Below, in pieces: positions 10,749 through 19,820 of a stretch of DNA of 40,337 nt. The translations under genes were made by a program, and so were the position numbers. Location: contig NZ_LWCC02000082.1 of NCBI RefSeq assembly GCF_001642695.1, forward strand, positions 1 through 40,337, in the 5' to 3' direction. How positions within the stretch are numbered: position 1 is the stretch's first letter; every line of letters begins with the position of its first letter. Source of the stretch: Streptomyces chilikensis. GTDB taxonomy: Bacteria; Actinomycetota; Actinomycetes; Streptomycetales; Streptomycetaceae. The notes beneath the pieces were generated by a model, which ran no database searches, had not been told where the DNA came from, and was given only the letters and a program-made list of their open reading frames with translations.

Positions 10749-11910
10749 CATTCCTTTTTCGGAACTTTTGACTGCCGTAGTCGATAATCGCGGGCGAACT
10801 TGCCCGACCGTCGATGCCGGAATCAAGCTTATTGCAACCAACTGCATCAGCAACGACGCGCTGTATCCGCGTTACGAAAAGCTTCGTTACGTTTCCCGGC
10901 AGACGTACGACAGCTGGTTTCGAGGGCACCCTCAGCCAGGCGATCTAATCTTTGTTTGCAAGGGTTCTCCTGGTCGAGTGGCAATAGTCCCCGACCCTGT
11001 CGATTTCTGTATTGCTCAAGACATGGTCGCGGTTCGAGCGGATTCTTCCAAAGTTCATCCGCTTTACCTATTTGCAGCCCTAAGGTCTCCGGAGGTACAG
11101 AATAGAATCCGAAACCTGCACGTCGGCACCATGATCCCTCATTTCAAGAAGGGTGATTTTGGCAAGCTTCAAATCCCGGTTCCGGATCCCGAAAGGCAAG
11201 CGGAGATCGGTAATTTCTACTACGCGCTATCCCGTAAGATTGCCACTAATGAGCGCATTGTTCTCACGGCCGACGAGTTGGCTGGCAAGATTTTTCGAAG
11301 GGCAGCCTCGACTGCTCCGGATCGTTTCACTGAACAAGCCTTGTCGGATACTGCAGACTTTATTAATGGTCGCGCATTTACTAAGGGCGCTACGGGTAGC
11401 GGCCGCATGGTGATCCGGATCGCGGAAATCAACAGCGGGCCTGGAAATTCGACCGTATACAGCGACGTTGAGGTGCCAGAAAAGCATTTGGCGCGACCGG
11501 GTGACGTGCTCTTCTCTTGGTCTGGATCACTCACCGTTGCCCGCTGGTTCAGGCCTGAATCAATCATCAATCAGCACATCTTCAAGTGTGTGCCGAAAAA
11601 TGATTATCCGAGCTGGCTCGTCAGGCAGCTTGTCGCCAGCAAAATTGTTCATTTCCGCGCCGTTGCTGCGGGCAAAGCGACTACTATGGGGCATATTCAG
11701 CGCAAGCACTTGGATGAACCTGTCTGCGTTCCCAAAGCTGAAGAGTTGGCGACTCTGAACAGTCAGATTGCTCCCCTATGGGACAGGGCTCTGCTGGCAG
11801 AGCGGGAGTCTTTGCTTCTCGCCGATCTCCGCGACACTCTCCTCGCTCAGCTCATGGCTGGCCGGCTCCGTGTGAAGGACGCCGAGAAGATTGTCGAGGA
11901 CAGAACATGA
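10735..11910 (+). CDS. hsdS: Type I specificity subunit HsdS
   Basis: A 391-residue specificity subunit with two target-recognition domains separated by helical spacers. The first half runs to about residue 185 ([39 protein letters not shown]). The second half starts near 205 with [14 protein letters not shown] and ends in [21 protein letters not shown], the typical HsdS distal conserved region. PGDLIF and [10 protein letters not shown] are the usual TRD signatures. The start inside the 3' end of hsdM follows TTGGAGG, and ATGA couples it to hsdR. Base composition is clearly more A/T-rich than in neighbouring genes, consistent with TRD exchange by horizontal transfer. Confidence 0.96.
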
Positions 11911-14900
11911 CGCACTTCGAGGACGACAACGACCACCACCGCCCCTACGAGTCCGACTGGGAACTCCTTGCCCTGGACGAACTCGCCGAGCTGGCCTGGC
12001 TGGCCGCGCCCGGCAACGAGTTCGTCCCCGGCTCCGGCCACCGCCGCTCCTGGGACGACCTGATCCTCTACCCCGACCTCACCGAGGCGATCGAGCGGCT
12101 GAACCCTGACCTCCCCCCGGAGGCCATCCGCGAGGCCGTCGCGATCGCCGCGACCCCGGGCTCGCAGGACGCCTACCACGAGAACCGCACTGCCCACGGC
12201 TACCTCACCACCGGCATCCGCGCCGTCACCTACACCGACGCGTTCGGTGCCGAGCACACTCCGACTATTCGGCTGCTCGACACCAGCGACCCCGAGGCGA
12301 ACACCTTCCGCGCCCTCAACCAGGTCATCGTCATCGACGGTGAGAAGAACCGCCGCTTTGACATCGTCCTGTACGTGAACGGCCTCCCCCTCGCTGTCCT
12401 GGAGCTGAAGCGCGCCGGCGACGAGGACGCCACCCTCCAGACGGCGCACTCCCAGGTAACCCGGTACGCCGAGGAATTCCCGACCGCGTTCCGCCACAAC
12501 GCGCTTGTTCTGCTCTCCGACGGCGTCACCGCGAAGTACGGGACGCCCTTCACCCCGTACGAGCACTTCGCCCCGTGGAACACCGACGAGTTCGGGGCCC
12601 GCGTCGACACCCTGACCGCCGATGGCATGGCGGAGTCCGGACAGAACCTGGCCCTGCACGGCCTGTTCACGCAGCCGCGCTTCCTCGCCATCCTCCAGGG
12701 GTTCATCAACTTCGTCCCGTCGAAGCGGATGAAGCGCATCGCCAAGCCGCACCAATATCACGCGGTGACCCGCGCGGCGGAGGCCGTCCGCACTGCCGCG
12801 GCCACCGACGGCAAGGCCGGCGTCGTCTGGCACACCCAGGGTTCCGGCAAGTCGGAGGAGATGGTCCTCACCACCACCATGGTGATAAAGGACCCGGCCC
12901 TGCTGAACCCCACCGTCGTGGTCGTCACCGACCGCACCGACCTCGACGACCAGCTTTACTCCACTTTCCTCGAGAGTGAGATCCTCCCCGAGACCCCCCA
13001 GCAGGTCCTCACCCGAGCCGAACTCCGCGAGGAGCTTGCCGCCAAGCGCACCGGCGGCATCCTCTTCACCACCTTGCAAAAGTTCGGACGGACAAGGGAG
13101 GAGAAGGAGTCCGGCGCCGACCACCCCCTCCTCTCCGACCGCCGCAACATCGTGGTCGTCGTCGACGAGGCCCACCGCAGCCACTACGACTCCCTCGACG
13201 GCTACGCCCGCCACCTCCGGGACGCCCTCCCGCATGCCACGCTCCTCGCGTTCACCGGCACCCCGATCTCCGAGGCCGACCGCAATACCCGCGACGTTTT
13301 CGGTGACTACATCGACGTCTACGACCTCAAGCGCGCAGCCGACGACGGCGCGACCGTCAAGGTCTTCCATGAGAGCCGCGTCATCCAGCTCGTCCTGGAC
13401 GAGGATGTCGACCCCACGAAGATCGACGAAGAGGCCGACCGCATCACCGACGGCCTCGACGACACCGAGCGCCGCCGCGTCGAGCAGGCCGTCGCCACCA
13501 TGAACGCCATGTACGGCGCCCCGGCCCGCATACGCGACCTCGTCGCCGACTTGGTGGAGCACTGGGAAGGGCGGCGCGAGCGGATGAAGGCGTTCGTGGG
13601 CGTCTCGGAGAAGGGCGGCGCCGCCGGCAAGGCGATGATCGTGTGCGCCACCCGCGAGATCTGCGTCCGCGTCTACGACGCCCTGCGCGAGCTGCGCCCC
13701 GAGTGGCACAGCAACGAGGTCGACAAGGGCGCCATGAAGATCGTCTTCTCCTCGGACTCCCGCAAGGACCCCGACCACCTCCGCGCCCACGCCCTGCGGG
13801 ACAGCCAGCGCAAGACGGTCATCAACCGGGCCAAGGACCCCGACGACGAGCTCGAGCTGCTCATCGTCAACAACATGCTGCTGACCGGCTTCGACGCCCC
13901 GCCGATCCACACCATGTACCTGGACCGGCCCCTCAAGGGCGCCAACCTGATGCAGGCCTTGGCCCGCGTCAATCGCCGCTTCCGCGCCAAGCAGGACGGC
14001 CTCCTCGTCGGTTACGCCCCGCTCACCGAGAATCTCCAGCGGGCCATCGCCGAGTACACCGAGGCCGACCAGCAGGACCGCACTCTCGGCCAGGACCTCG
14101 ACCGCGCCCTGGACGAGCTGCGCAACGAGTACGACATCCTTACCGACATCCTGCGGGGCTTTGACTGGCGGACCCGTCTCGCCATGCCCACCAAGACGGC
14201 GTTCATCGACGCCGCCATACGCGCCGCCAACTACCTGCGCGACCCGCGCACGCCTGGGAACGACCCGGAGAAGCTCCACGATCCCCGGCAGACTCTCGGC
14301 CGACGGTTCCGTGACCACGCCCACCGCTTGGAGCGCTTCTTCGCCCTCTCCGCCACCGCGCAGAACATCGCCGAGCGCTTCCCTGACCACCGGACGTGGA
14401 AGCGGGACATTCAGTTCTTCGTCGAGGTTCGCGCCTACATGGCCAAGTACGACGCCATGGACCGCGAGGCCCGCGGCCTCCCGGTCGCGCGTGACGTCGA
14501 GTTGTACCTGTCCCAGCTGACATCCTCGGTCGTCGAGACCAGCGGCGTGACCGACCTCTTCGCGGAGGCCGGCCTGGAGACCGCCGACCTCACGCACCTG
14601 AACGACGCGCTGGTCGCCCAGCTCCAGCAGAGCGAGACCCCGCACCTGGCAGCCGAGGCCCTGCGGCGCCTCATCGAGCGGAAGATGCGCGAGGTCACCC
14701 GGCACAACGTCGTCCGCCGCACCACCTTCTCCGAGCGGCTGCAGGACCTGATGGTCCGCTACATGCGCCAGCAGCTCACCAGCGCCGAGCTCATCGCCAA
14801 GCTGGTCGAGATGGCGAAGGAAGTCGTCGACGACGCCCGCCGCGGGGAGAAGTTCGACCCGCCGCTGGACTGGCGCGAGCTCGCCTTCTACGACGCGGTC

Positions 14901-15167
14901 GCCGACCACGGCACGGCTCGCTCCATGATGGGCGACGAGGTTCTGGCTGGCATCGCCCGCGAGCTCGTCGCCGAGGTCCGCGGCAAGCTGAAGCCGGACT
15001 GGATCGCCCGCGAGGCCGTCCGCGCCCGCCTCCGCAGCGCCATCAAGCGTCTCCTGGCCCGCCGTAACTACCCGCCGGACCAGGCGCCCGAGGCCATCAA
15101 CCTGGTCCTCAAGCAGATGGAGCACTTCGCCAACGAGTGGTCCACCAAGGGCGATCTTCCCGACTGA
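11907..15167 (+). CDS. hsdR: Type I restriction endonuclease HsdR
   Basis: A 1086-residue motor/nuclease subunit of usual length. The N-terminal PD-(D/E)xK nuclease is visible as FDIVLYVNG with D152 and LELK with E166 and K168. The SF2 translocase follows: Walker A QGSGKS near 310-316, Walker B DEAH at 420-423, and motif III AFTGTPI near 448. A later helicase segment reads LIVNNMLLTGFDAP and QALARVNRRF. A helical C-terminal region probably contacts the methylase core. It cleaves DNA distant from unmethylated sites after ATP-driven translocation. Translation is coupled to hsdS by an ATGA overlap. All key residues seem intact, so the restriction system should be active. Confidence 0.97.
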   Translation: MTHFEDDNDHHRPYESDWELLALDELAELAWLAAPGNEFVPGSGHRRSWDDLILYPDLTEAIERLNPDLPPEAIREAVAIAATPGSQDAYHENRTAHGYLTTGIRAVTYTDAFGAEHTPTIRLLDTSDPEANTFRALNQVIVIDGEKNRRFDIVLYVNGLPLAVLELKRAGDEDATLQTAHSQVTRYAEEFPTAFRHNALVLLSDGVTAKYGTPFTPYEHFAPWNTDEFGARVDTLTADGMAESGQNLALHGLFTQPRFLAILQGFINFVPSKRMKRIAKPHQYHAVTRAAEAVRTAAATDGKAGVVWHTQGSGKSEEMVLTTTMVIKDPALLNPTVVVVTDRTDLDDQLYSTFLESEILPETPQQVLTRAELREELAAKRTGGILFTTLQKFGRTREEKESGADHPLLSDRRNIVVVVDEAHRSHYDSLDGYARHLRDALPHATLLAFTGTPISEADRNTRDVFGDYIDVYDLKRAADDGATVKVFHESRVIQLVLDEDVDPTKIDEEADRITDGLDDTERRRVEQAVATMNAMYGAPARIRDLVADLVEHWEGRRERMKAFVGVSEKGGAAGKAMIVCATREICVRVYDALRELRPEWHSNEVDKGAMKIVFSSDSRKDPDHLRAHALRDSQRKTVINRAKDPDDELELLIVNNMLLTGFDAPPIHTMYLDRPLKGANLMQALARVNRRFRAKQDGLLVGYAPLTENLQRAIAEYTEADQQDRTLGQDLDRALDELRNEYDILTDILRGFDWRTRLAMPTKTAFIDAAIRAANYLRDPRTPGNDPEKLHDPRQTLGRRFRDHAHRLERFFALSATAQNIAERFPDHRTWKRDIQFFVEVRAYMAKYDAMDREARGLPVARDVELYLSQLTSSVVETSGVTDLFAEAGLETADLTHLNDALVAQLQQSETPHLAAEALRRLIERKMREVTRHNVVRRTTFSERLQDLMVRYMRQQLTSAELIAKLVEMAKEVVDDARRGEKFDPPLDWRELAFYDAVADHGTARSMMGDEVLAGIARELVAEVRGKLKPDWIAREAVRARLRSAIKRLLARRNYPPDQAPEAINLVLKQMEHFANEWSTKGDLPD

Positions 15168-15180
15168 CCTTCGTCATCCG

Positions 15181-15212
15181 CCGTGGTTGGCGGAGGCGTT
15201 CGCCAACCACGG
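15181..15212 (+). terminator. Terminator of the hsd operon
   Basis: Perfect 12-bp stem CCGTGGTTGGCG / CGCCAACCACGG with an 8-nt loop, starting 13 nt after the hsdR stop codon. Confidence 0.85.
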
Positions 15213-15343
15213 CCTCCAGTCGATTGATGCCCCAAGGCACCTGCCTTTGCTCCCGCGTCCGAACACGCACTTGATCACTCGGGCTTTCCTGTCCCCAACT
15301 GTTGGTGGACGTCCCGGCCCGCCCGCGCCCTGGGGAGTCGAAC

Positions 15344-16543
15344 TTGTCTTTTCCCACGCATGACATGCTCAGTCAATTTGCTCACTACATGCGGATGAAG
15401 AACTTGGAAGGTTCCATGCATGACCGGCATCCCGAGTTGATCGAGCGCACCGAACTGAAGGAGTCCAACGGGTATAGCGTGCTGAGGATTGCCGTTGCTG
15501 AGCATGACGGGGTCGGCTTGGGGATGGTGCACCTGAAGCGCACTCCCGTCTGGTCTGTTATGGACCCGCTGGGACCTCACAAGACGTCGATCTGGCCCAT
15601 CAGTACATGCAACGAGGTTCTCGTCGATGCCCTGCACGCACTGGCCGAGGCTCGTTTGTCTGGCTGCGCATTGGCGTCACCTTGGCGCTGGCAAGAAAGC
15701 GAGCCGACAGATCTCACGGAACTTGCTGACCTGCTGGACGCGAAGGAGGTAACCGTTCGACGGGTAGTCGGAGGGAACCGGTATTTTATGGCATCTGAAG
15801 ATGACGATCAGCCGAAGCTGAAGATTCTAAACGGAAACTACGTCGAGGCCGAGTCCCATGACACAGTCGTCCGGATCTCTCTTACATCGCATCTGGGTTG
15901 GATGATGCACGTGTACGCACCTGAACTGAACGGCTGGGGACGCGTGGACCTCGGACGGGCTCTAGAACGTCGAAGACTTCCTGTACCCGGAGTGCCGCGC
16001 GGGCAGATGTCCCTCTCCTCCCTTGCGCAACTGCTTGCGGATGGGCCGGCAACTTGGGAGCCTGAGGGCCCATGGTCTCCAGAAGCCCTTGAGGAGACGC
16101 CCCGTCTGTATGCCGACTTGGACGGTCAGATCTCCCTCTTCCCGGATGACACACGCACTCACTCTGACCACCTGTCGGCCGATTGGATCGTCGAGTCAAT
16201 ACACCAGCAACTACGCCTTCTCGGTTTCAACGATATCGAGAAAGGTGATGTTGACAACCCTCTTCAGTCGGACACGTTCCATTTCGTATGGCACGACAGG
16301 GATAAAACTCTGTACACGTCCGATGTTCAACGCTTTAACGGTCTTGCGGCTGCCGCCGGCGATGAACTGCCGAAACGGTTGATCGTAATTTCCAGATCTG
16401 AGGTAAGTAAGCCCGCGGCATCCTTCGCGGACAAGGCGAAAGCCTTCATTTTCCGTTGTGACCCCGAGTGCGGCAGGCTTTATGGGTTGAACTCCCGCGC
16501 TGAGCAGGTAATGCCCCCTCACGGTGAGCCCCAACAGTGGTGA
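15344..16543 (+). CDS. Unknown protein, possible degenerate Mrr-like C-terminus
   Basis: A 399-residue protein that I do not recognise as a whole. The TTG at 15344 is preferred because GGGGAG lies 6 nt upstream; an ATG at 15365 is the alternative. The last 110 residues resemble in order the Mrr-type restriction fold: SADWIVESIHQQLRLLGF, a strand FHFVWHDRDK where QxK would be expected, then SDVQRFNGLAAAAG, RLIVISRSEVSKPA, FADKAKAFIFRCD. The catalytic Asp/QxK residues are not clear, so an active nuclease is doubtful. The N-terminal two-thirds contain a repeated style of strands (SVLRIAVAEHDGVG, DTVVRISLTSHLG). Composition is A/T-richer than the surrounding genome. It sits alone after the hsd terminator; a small inverted repeat CCAAC-T-GTTGG at 15295-15305 lies before it. 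Confidence 0.75.
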   Translation: MSFPTHDMLSQFAHYMRMKNLEGSMHDRHPELIERTELKESNGYSVLRIAVAEHDGVGLGMVHLKRTPVWSVMDPLGPHKTSIWPISTCNEVLVDALHALAEARLSGCALASPWRWQESEPTDLTELADLLDAKEVTVRRVVGGNRYFMASEDDDQPKLKILNGNYVEAESHDTVVRISLTSHLGWMMHVYAPELNGWGRVDLGRALERRRLPVPGVPRGQMSLSSLAQLLADGPATWEPEGPWSPEALEETPRLYADLDGQISLFPDDTRTHSDHLSADWIVESIHQQLRLLGFNDIEKGDVDNPLQSDTFHFVWHDRDKTLYTSDVQRFNGLAAAAGDELPKRLIVISRSEVSKPAASFADKAKAFIFRCDPECGRLYGLNSRAEQVMPPHGEPQQW

Positions 16544-16683
16544 GGGCTTGCCAGGCTATCTCATGATTTTGTCCCTGACTGCCGCCGCGGCTCAGTGAAA
16601 TTACGCCACGATCATGTCCGATTGGAATTCCTGACCTTCGTCCGTACCGTATCTCCCAACGCCGCAGAATTCGAGGACTGACC

Positions 16684-17147
16684 GTGAGTCGACTCTGGGA
16701 CAAGCTGACGGGCACCGTTCGTCCGGAGGGTGCCGTGGCGCCGCGGTCGTCCGATGATGTCCGGGCCGCGATTCTGGCGCTCAACGGTCCTGGCGTGATC
16801 TACCGCGTACGCCCCGCTCTTCCTGCGGAGAGGGCCGACCTCGTGGCGGAGTGCGAGGTGCGAAGGGTGGGGTGAGACTGAGGTCCAGCATGCGCCTGGA
16901 CGCCGATCGGCACGAGGTGAGGGTCCTCCACGAGCGGTGGGAGAACCGCTCGGCCAGCAACGCCAACGCGCAGTACGGTCGCGGTTCCGCTCCTGCCGTT
17001 TTCCGCCGGTGGAAGACGGAACAGGGCTCCCATGGCGAACGACGTCGCGTCGAGACCTACCGGTTAGATACCCGTGAAATGACTGACCCGCTGAAGAATG
17101 CCGTCCTCGCCGCAGAGTGGACCTGGCGCGGGGTCCTCAGGCTCTGA
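16684..17147 (+). pseudogene. Frameshifted relic of a Streptomyces small protein
   Basis: Two consecutive segments in different frames read as the two ends of one protein. The first (GTG at 16684, 63 codons) begins SRLWDKLTG, includes DDVRAAILALNGPGVIYRVRP, and stops at 16875. The second, in a frame shifted by two bases, runs from about 16870 to the stop at 17147 (SSMRLDADRHEVRVLHERWE, then DPLKNAVLAAEWTWRGVL). Streptomyces have an intact family of about 170-180 residues with this order: a short LWDKLTG start, ...ADLVAEW..., a middle Trp/Phe segment, RMRLD..., and a WTWRGVL end. The middle segment is missing here. I infer a deletion with frameshift. The family match comes from memory. Confidence 0.6.
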
Positions 17148-17207
17148 CTCACGTGAAGGGGGCATGCGAAGAGGCACTGTGGCCGGGTCATGTCCCCTTC
17201 GATGCGA

Positions 17208-17423
17208 TCAGGCCGGCAACTCCGACGAGGCCAGAGTGACGAGCCCGGACCATGCCTCGTGTGAGACCAGAAGCACGGGGCCTGCCGTGGTCTTAGAGTC
17301 GCGGACGCAGATAGCGGTGCCGCTGTCCGCGACTTCCACGCAGTCGCCGCCCTCGGTGCCGCTGTAGCTGCTCTTGAACCAGACAAGGCCAGACCGCACG
17401 GTCAGGGACTCGGCAGCGTTCAT
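17208..17423 (-). CDS. DUF397 protein
   Basis: A 71-residue DUF397 protein with the hallmark FKSSYSGTEGGDCVEVAD and ICVRDSKTT. Such proteins are encoded next to XRE-DUF5753 regulators in Streptomyces and are thought to act with them as a partner or antitoxin-like factor. The gene's ATG overlaps the stop of the upstream regulator (ATGA at 17420-17423), so the two are translationally coupled. Confidence 0.95.
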   Translation of the reverse strand: MNAAESLTVRSGLVWFKSSYSGTEGGDCVEVADSGTAICVRDSKTTAGPVLLVSHEAWSGLVTLASSELPA

Positions 17424-18346
17424 AGAGATCTCAGCACCCCTTCGATGAGTTCCAGTGACTCTCCCGGAGGGAGAGCCTGTGATCGGATGATCCCATATCG
17501 TGCGGCGGCGAGAACCCCTTGTTCAGGCTCGGTCTGCAGCGATCCGATGCCCTGTGCTTCCGCGTACACGAACTTCTTGCCGTCCTTGCGGGTGACCACG
17601 GTGAAGGGGCCGTTCACGCCGGCGTTGTCCTCGCGGTCAACCGGCATGATCTGAATCTCCACGTTCCGCATCTGCCCGATCAACAGCAGGTGCTCCAACT
17701 GTCCACGAAGGACATGCCGTCCGCCGTACGGGCGGCGCAGGATCGACTCGTCGAGCACAAAGCTAAGGAACGGAGCCGGTCGGCGCTCGAAGATATCCTG
17801 CCGAGCCAGCCGGGCCGTTACTCGCTGCTCAATGGTCTCTTGATCAAGTGGCGGGCGCCTCATGTCAAGCAGCGCCCTCATGTAGTCCTCGGTCTGCAGC
17901 AGGCCCTTGACCACCAGGGTGTCATAGGCGACCAGTTCAACGGCTTCCTTCTCCAGGGCCGCCATCCCCTGGAAGAACGTTGGGTACTGCGCCCGCTCCA
18001 CCTGCTCCTTCCACAGACAGAGCAGCCCGTCAGCCCGCAGCACCTCATCGGCCCGCTCGATAGTCCGGGGTGATGGGATCCTCCGTCCCTGTTCGAACGC
18101 CGCAATGGTGGAGGACGAGTAGCCGAGGCGCTTGCCCAGTTCCTCGCGCTCCATCCCCTCGCGGACGCGTAGCGTCTTCATCGTCCGCCCGAACGCGGTG
18201 ACGATGCCCTGCCCGGCGTCGCCGTCGGTCTGGCGGCCGGCATTGCTGCCGCCGGCCGGGCCGTCGGCGGACCCCACGTCCGCGGCGCCCGCTTCCTCGG
18301 TCGGCAGGTCCTCAAGGGCCATGCCCTCCACCTCGTCCACCACCAT
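17420..18346 (-). CDS. XRE-family regulator with DUF5753
   Basis: A 308-residue transcriptional regulator. After an unusual Gly/Asp/Ala-rich N-terminal extension of about 48 residues comes an HTH_31-type helix-turn-helix (FGRTMKTLRVREGMEREELGKRLGYSSSTIAAFEQGRR), then the DUF5753 effector domain (TLVVKGLLQTEDYMRAL to SLELIEGVL). ATG at 18346 stands only two bases from GGGAGG; the next two codons are GTG and give better spacing, so the true start may be 18343 or 18340. Coupled to DUF397 downstream and divergent from an RsbW-like ATP-binding gene. This trio is a common, strain-variable Streptomyces developmental/stress regulatory unit. Confidence 0.95.
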   Translation of the reverse strand: MVVDEVEGMALEDLPTEEAGAADVGSADGPAGGSNAGRQTDGDAGQGIVTAFGRTMKTLRVREGMEREELGKRLGYSSSTIAAFEQGRRIPSPRTIERADEVLRADGLLCLWKEQVERAQYPTFFQGMAALEKEAVELVAYDTLVVKGLLQTEDYMRALLDMRRPPLDQETIEQRVTARLARQDIFERRPAPFLSFVLDESILRRPYGGRHVLRGQLEHLLLIGQMRNVEIQIMPVDREDNAGVNGPFTVVTRKDGKKFVYAEAQGIGSLQTEPEQGVLAAARYGIIRSQALPPGESLELIEGVLRSL

Positions 18347-18484
18347 CTCCTCCCGTGCCAACGCCCCGGCCCAAAGGCCGTCACGCCGCACAGCGCCTAC
18401 TCACGCACACACCCCGCGTACAAGCCACTGGTGTCGCTGCGTCACCACTGTTCACGCTACGCGACGGGCGGAAGCGTGGAAGGC

Positions 18485-18961
18485 ATGACGACGAAACCCG
18501 GCGGCCCCGCCCTCGGCATCGGCTCGGACACTGGCCAAGCACTCGAGCCCAGCCTCGACATGCGCTTCACGTCGACCCCTCGTGGGGTCCGGCTCGCCCG
18601 GCGCCTGACAGCGGTCAGGCTTGACGCCTGGGGCATCCCGTACGGCTCGGACGCCCACGACGCGATCGTCCTGATCGTCGCTGAACTCGCCGCCAACGCC
18701 GTACGCCACGGCTGCGTTCCCGGGCGCGACTTCCACCTGCTCGTCCACGCCCCTGCCGACACGGACGTCGTCCGCGTCGAGGTGACCGACACCCGCGCCG
18801 AACGCCTGCCCCGACGCCCGTCCCCATCGCGAGCCGCCGACGCGGAGGAGGAGAACGGCCGCGGGCTGATCCTGGTGTCGCACCTGGCGAGTGCGTGGGG
18901 CTGGCGCCCACGGCTGAGCGGCCCCGGCAAGACCGTCTGGGCCGACTACGTGATCGCCTGA
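18485..18961 (+). CDS. RsbW-like ATP-binding regulatory protein
   Basis: A 158-residue GHKL-fold ATP-binding protein of the anti-sigma/serine kinase type. The N-box reads IVLIVAELAANAVRHG near 57-72, with the conserved Glu and Asn, and the glycine box reads NGRGLILVSHL near 124-134. ATG at 18485 follows GGAAGG. Proteins of this class bind or phosphorylate anti-sigma antagonists; in Streptomyces they are often divergent from an XRE-DUF5753/DUF397 pair, as here. No partner sigma factor lies nearby. Confidence 0.92.
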   Translation: MTTKPGGPALGIGSDTGQALEPSLDMRFTSTPRGVRLARRLTAVRLDAWGIPYGSDAHDAIVLIVAELAANAVRHGCVPGRDFHLLVHAPADTDVVRVEVTDTRAERLPRRPSPSRAADAEEENGRGLILVSHLASAWGWRPRLSGPGKTVWADYVIA

Positions 18962-19337
18962 GTGGCGTGTGCACCGGAGACCCAAGCCCCCTGCACGGCC
19001 GTCGAGCAGCACCAGGGACTTCGGTGCCCAGCCCTTTCGCCAGGCTGGTCTCCAGCCGCTGCTGCGGTCGGTGGATTCGGACAAGTCCGTGTCGTCAGGG
19101 AGAGCGACGGTGCGCGCGGGGAGTGGCGTGCGGACGATCGACCGACGCCCCGTCGCCCAGTTCAAAGGGCACCGTTTCACGCACGGCAGTTACTGCCGGG
19201 CAGAGCAGAGCCGAGCGAATCACGCCACCGGCGATACAAGCGGTGAACGCCCAGCCCGCGTGACTGCTGCGACTGATGTGACTGACTGTTCAGGCTGGGC
19301 CGGTGCCGGCTCGGTCTCTCGGGGAGGACGTACGGTC
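18962..19337 (+). other. Non-coding stretch upstream of the WXG-like cluster
   Basis: About 376 nt in which I find no convincing gene. Near its end, CCCAGCC (19250-19256) and GGCTGGG (19293-19299) form 7-bp inverted arms. Between them is a run of TGACTG-type units (positions about 19260-19289). It probably holds the promoter of the operon starting at 19338; no terminator of the preceding gene is obvious. Confidence 0.4.
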
Positions 19338-19796
19338 GTGGCGTGGGACGAGTGGGCGGAGCTGAAGGCGGAAGCCGCAGCGCGCACGGAGCCGGGGATG
19401 CGGCTCAACCAACTGGATGCCCCTGCCGGCGGTGGAGGCGGCGCCGGCGGGGAGGACCTGGTCGTTCACGACGATCAGCTGGGAAAGCTCGGCAACATGG
19501 CCTTCGAGCTGCGGGAGCGCCTGCACCGCGACGGCGACTTCGCCCGCCCTGCCACGTTCCGGGCGTCCGTCGACCTGGCCAACGACGGCCTGGACACCGG
19601 TTCCGCCCTGACCGAGGTCCACGACGCGTGGAACACCCAGCTCCGCACGCTGCTCGAGGCATGCGCCCACATCTCCAACCACCTGGACTTCTCACGTGCG
19701 CAGCACGCCAAGGACGAGGACCACGTGGTGACGGGGATGCGGGACGCGGGCGGCCGGCTGATGTCGGTGTCGCGGATCAACGACTACTTCAAGTAA
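19338..19796 (+). CDS. WXG100-like/type VII-associated small protein
   Basis: A 152-residue helical protein beginning VAWDEWAELKAEAA. After a short Gly-rich loop (about 31-39) two long helices flank VHDAWNTQLRTLLEACAHISNHLDFS, with a W-containing turn in the style of WXG100-like proteins, and the protein ends in RINDYFK. The GTG at 19338 was chosen because GGGGAGG lies 10 nt upstream; in-frame starts farther upstream lack a site. Proteins of this type precede large helical proteins in Streptomyces and are thought to be secretion partners; here the next gene is 24 nt downstream. Type VII export is inference, as no Ecc component is in view. Confidence 0.8.
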   Translation: MAWDEWAELKAEAAARTEPGMRLNQLDAPAGGGGGAGGEDLVVHDDQLGKLGNMAFELRERLHRDGDFARPATFRASVDLANDGLDTGSALTEVHDAWNTQLRTLLEACAHISNHLDFSRAQHAKDEDHVVTGMRDAGGRLMSVSRINDYFK

Positions 19797-19820
19797 GCGT
19801 CGGCGAGGGGAGCAACCGCC

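Noticed and set aside
11847-15125. Leftward open frame of 1092 codons opposite hsdR
   Set aside because: Shadow of the high-GC codon pattern of hsdR; Gly/Val/Arg-rich without domain pattern, while hsdR has all motifs.
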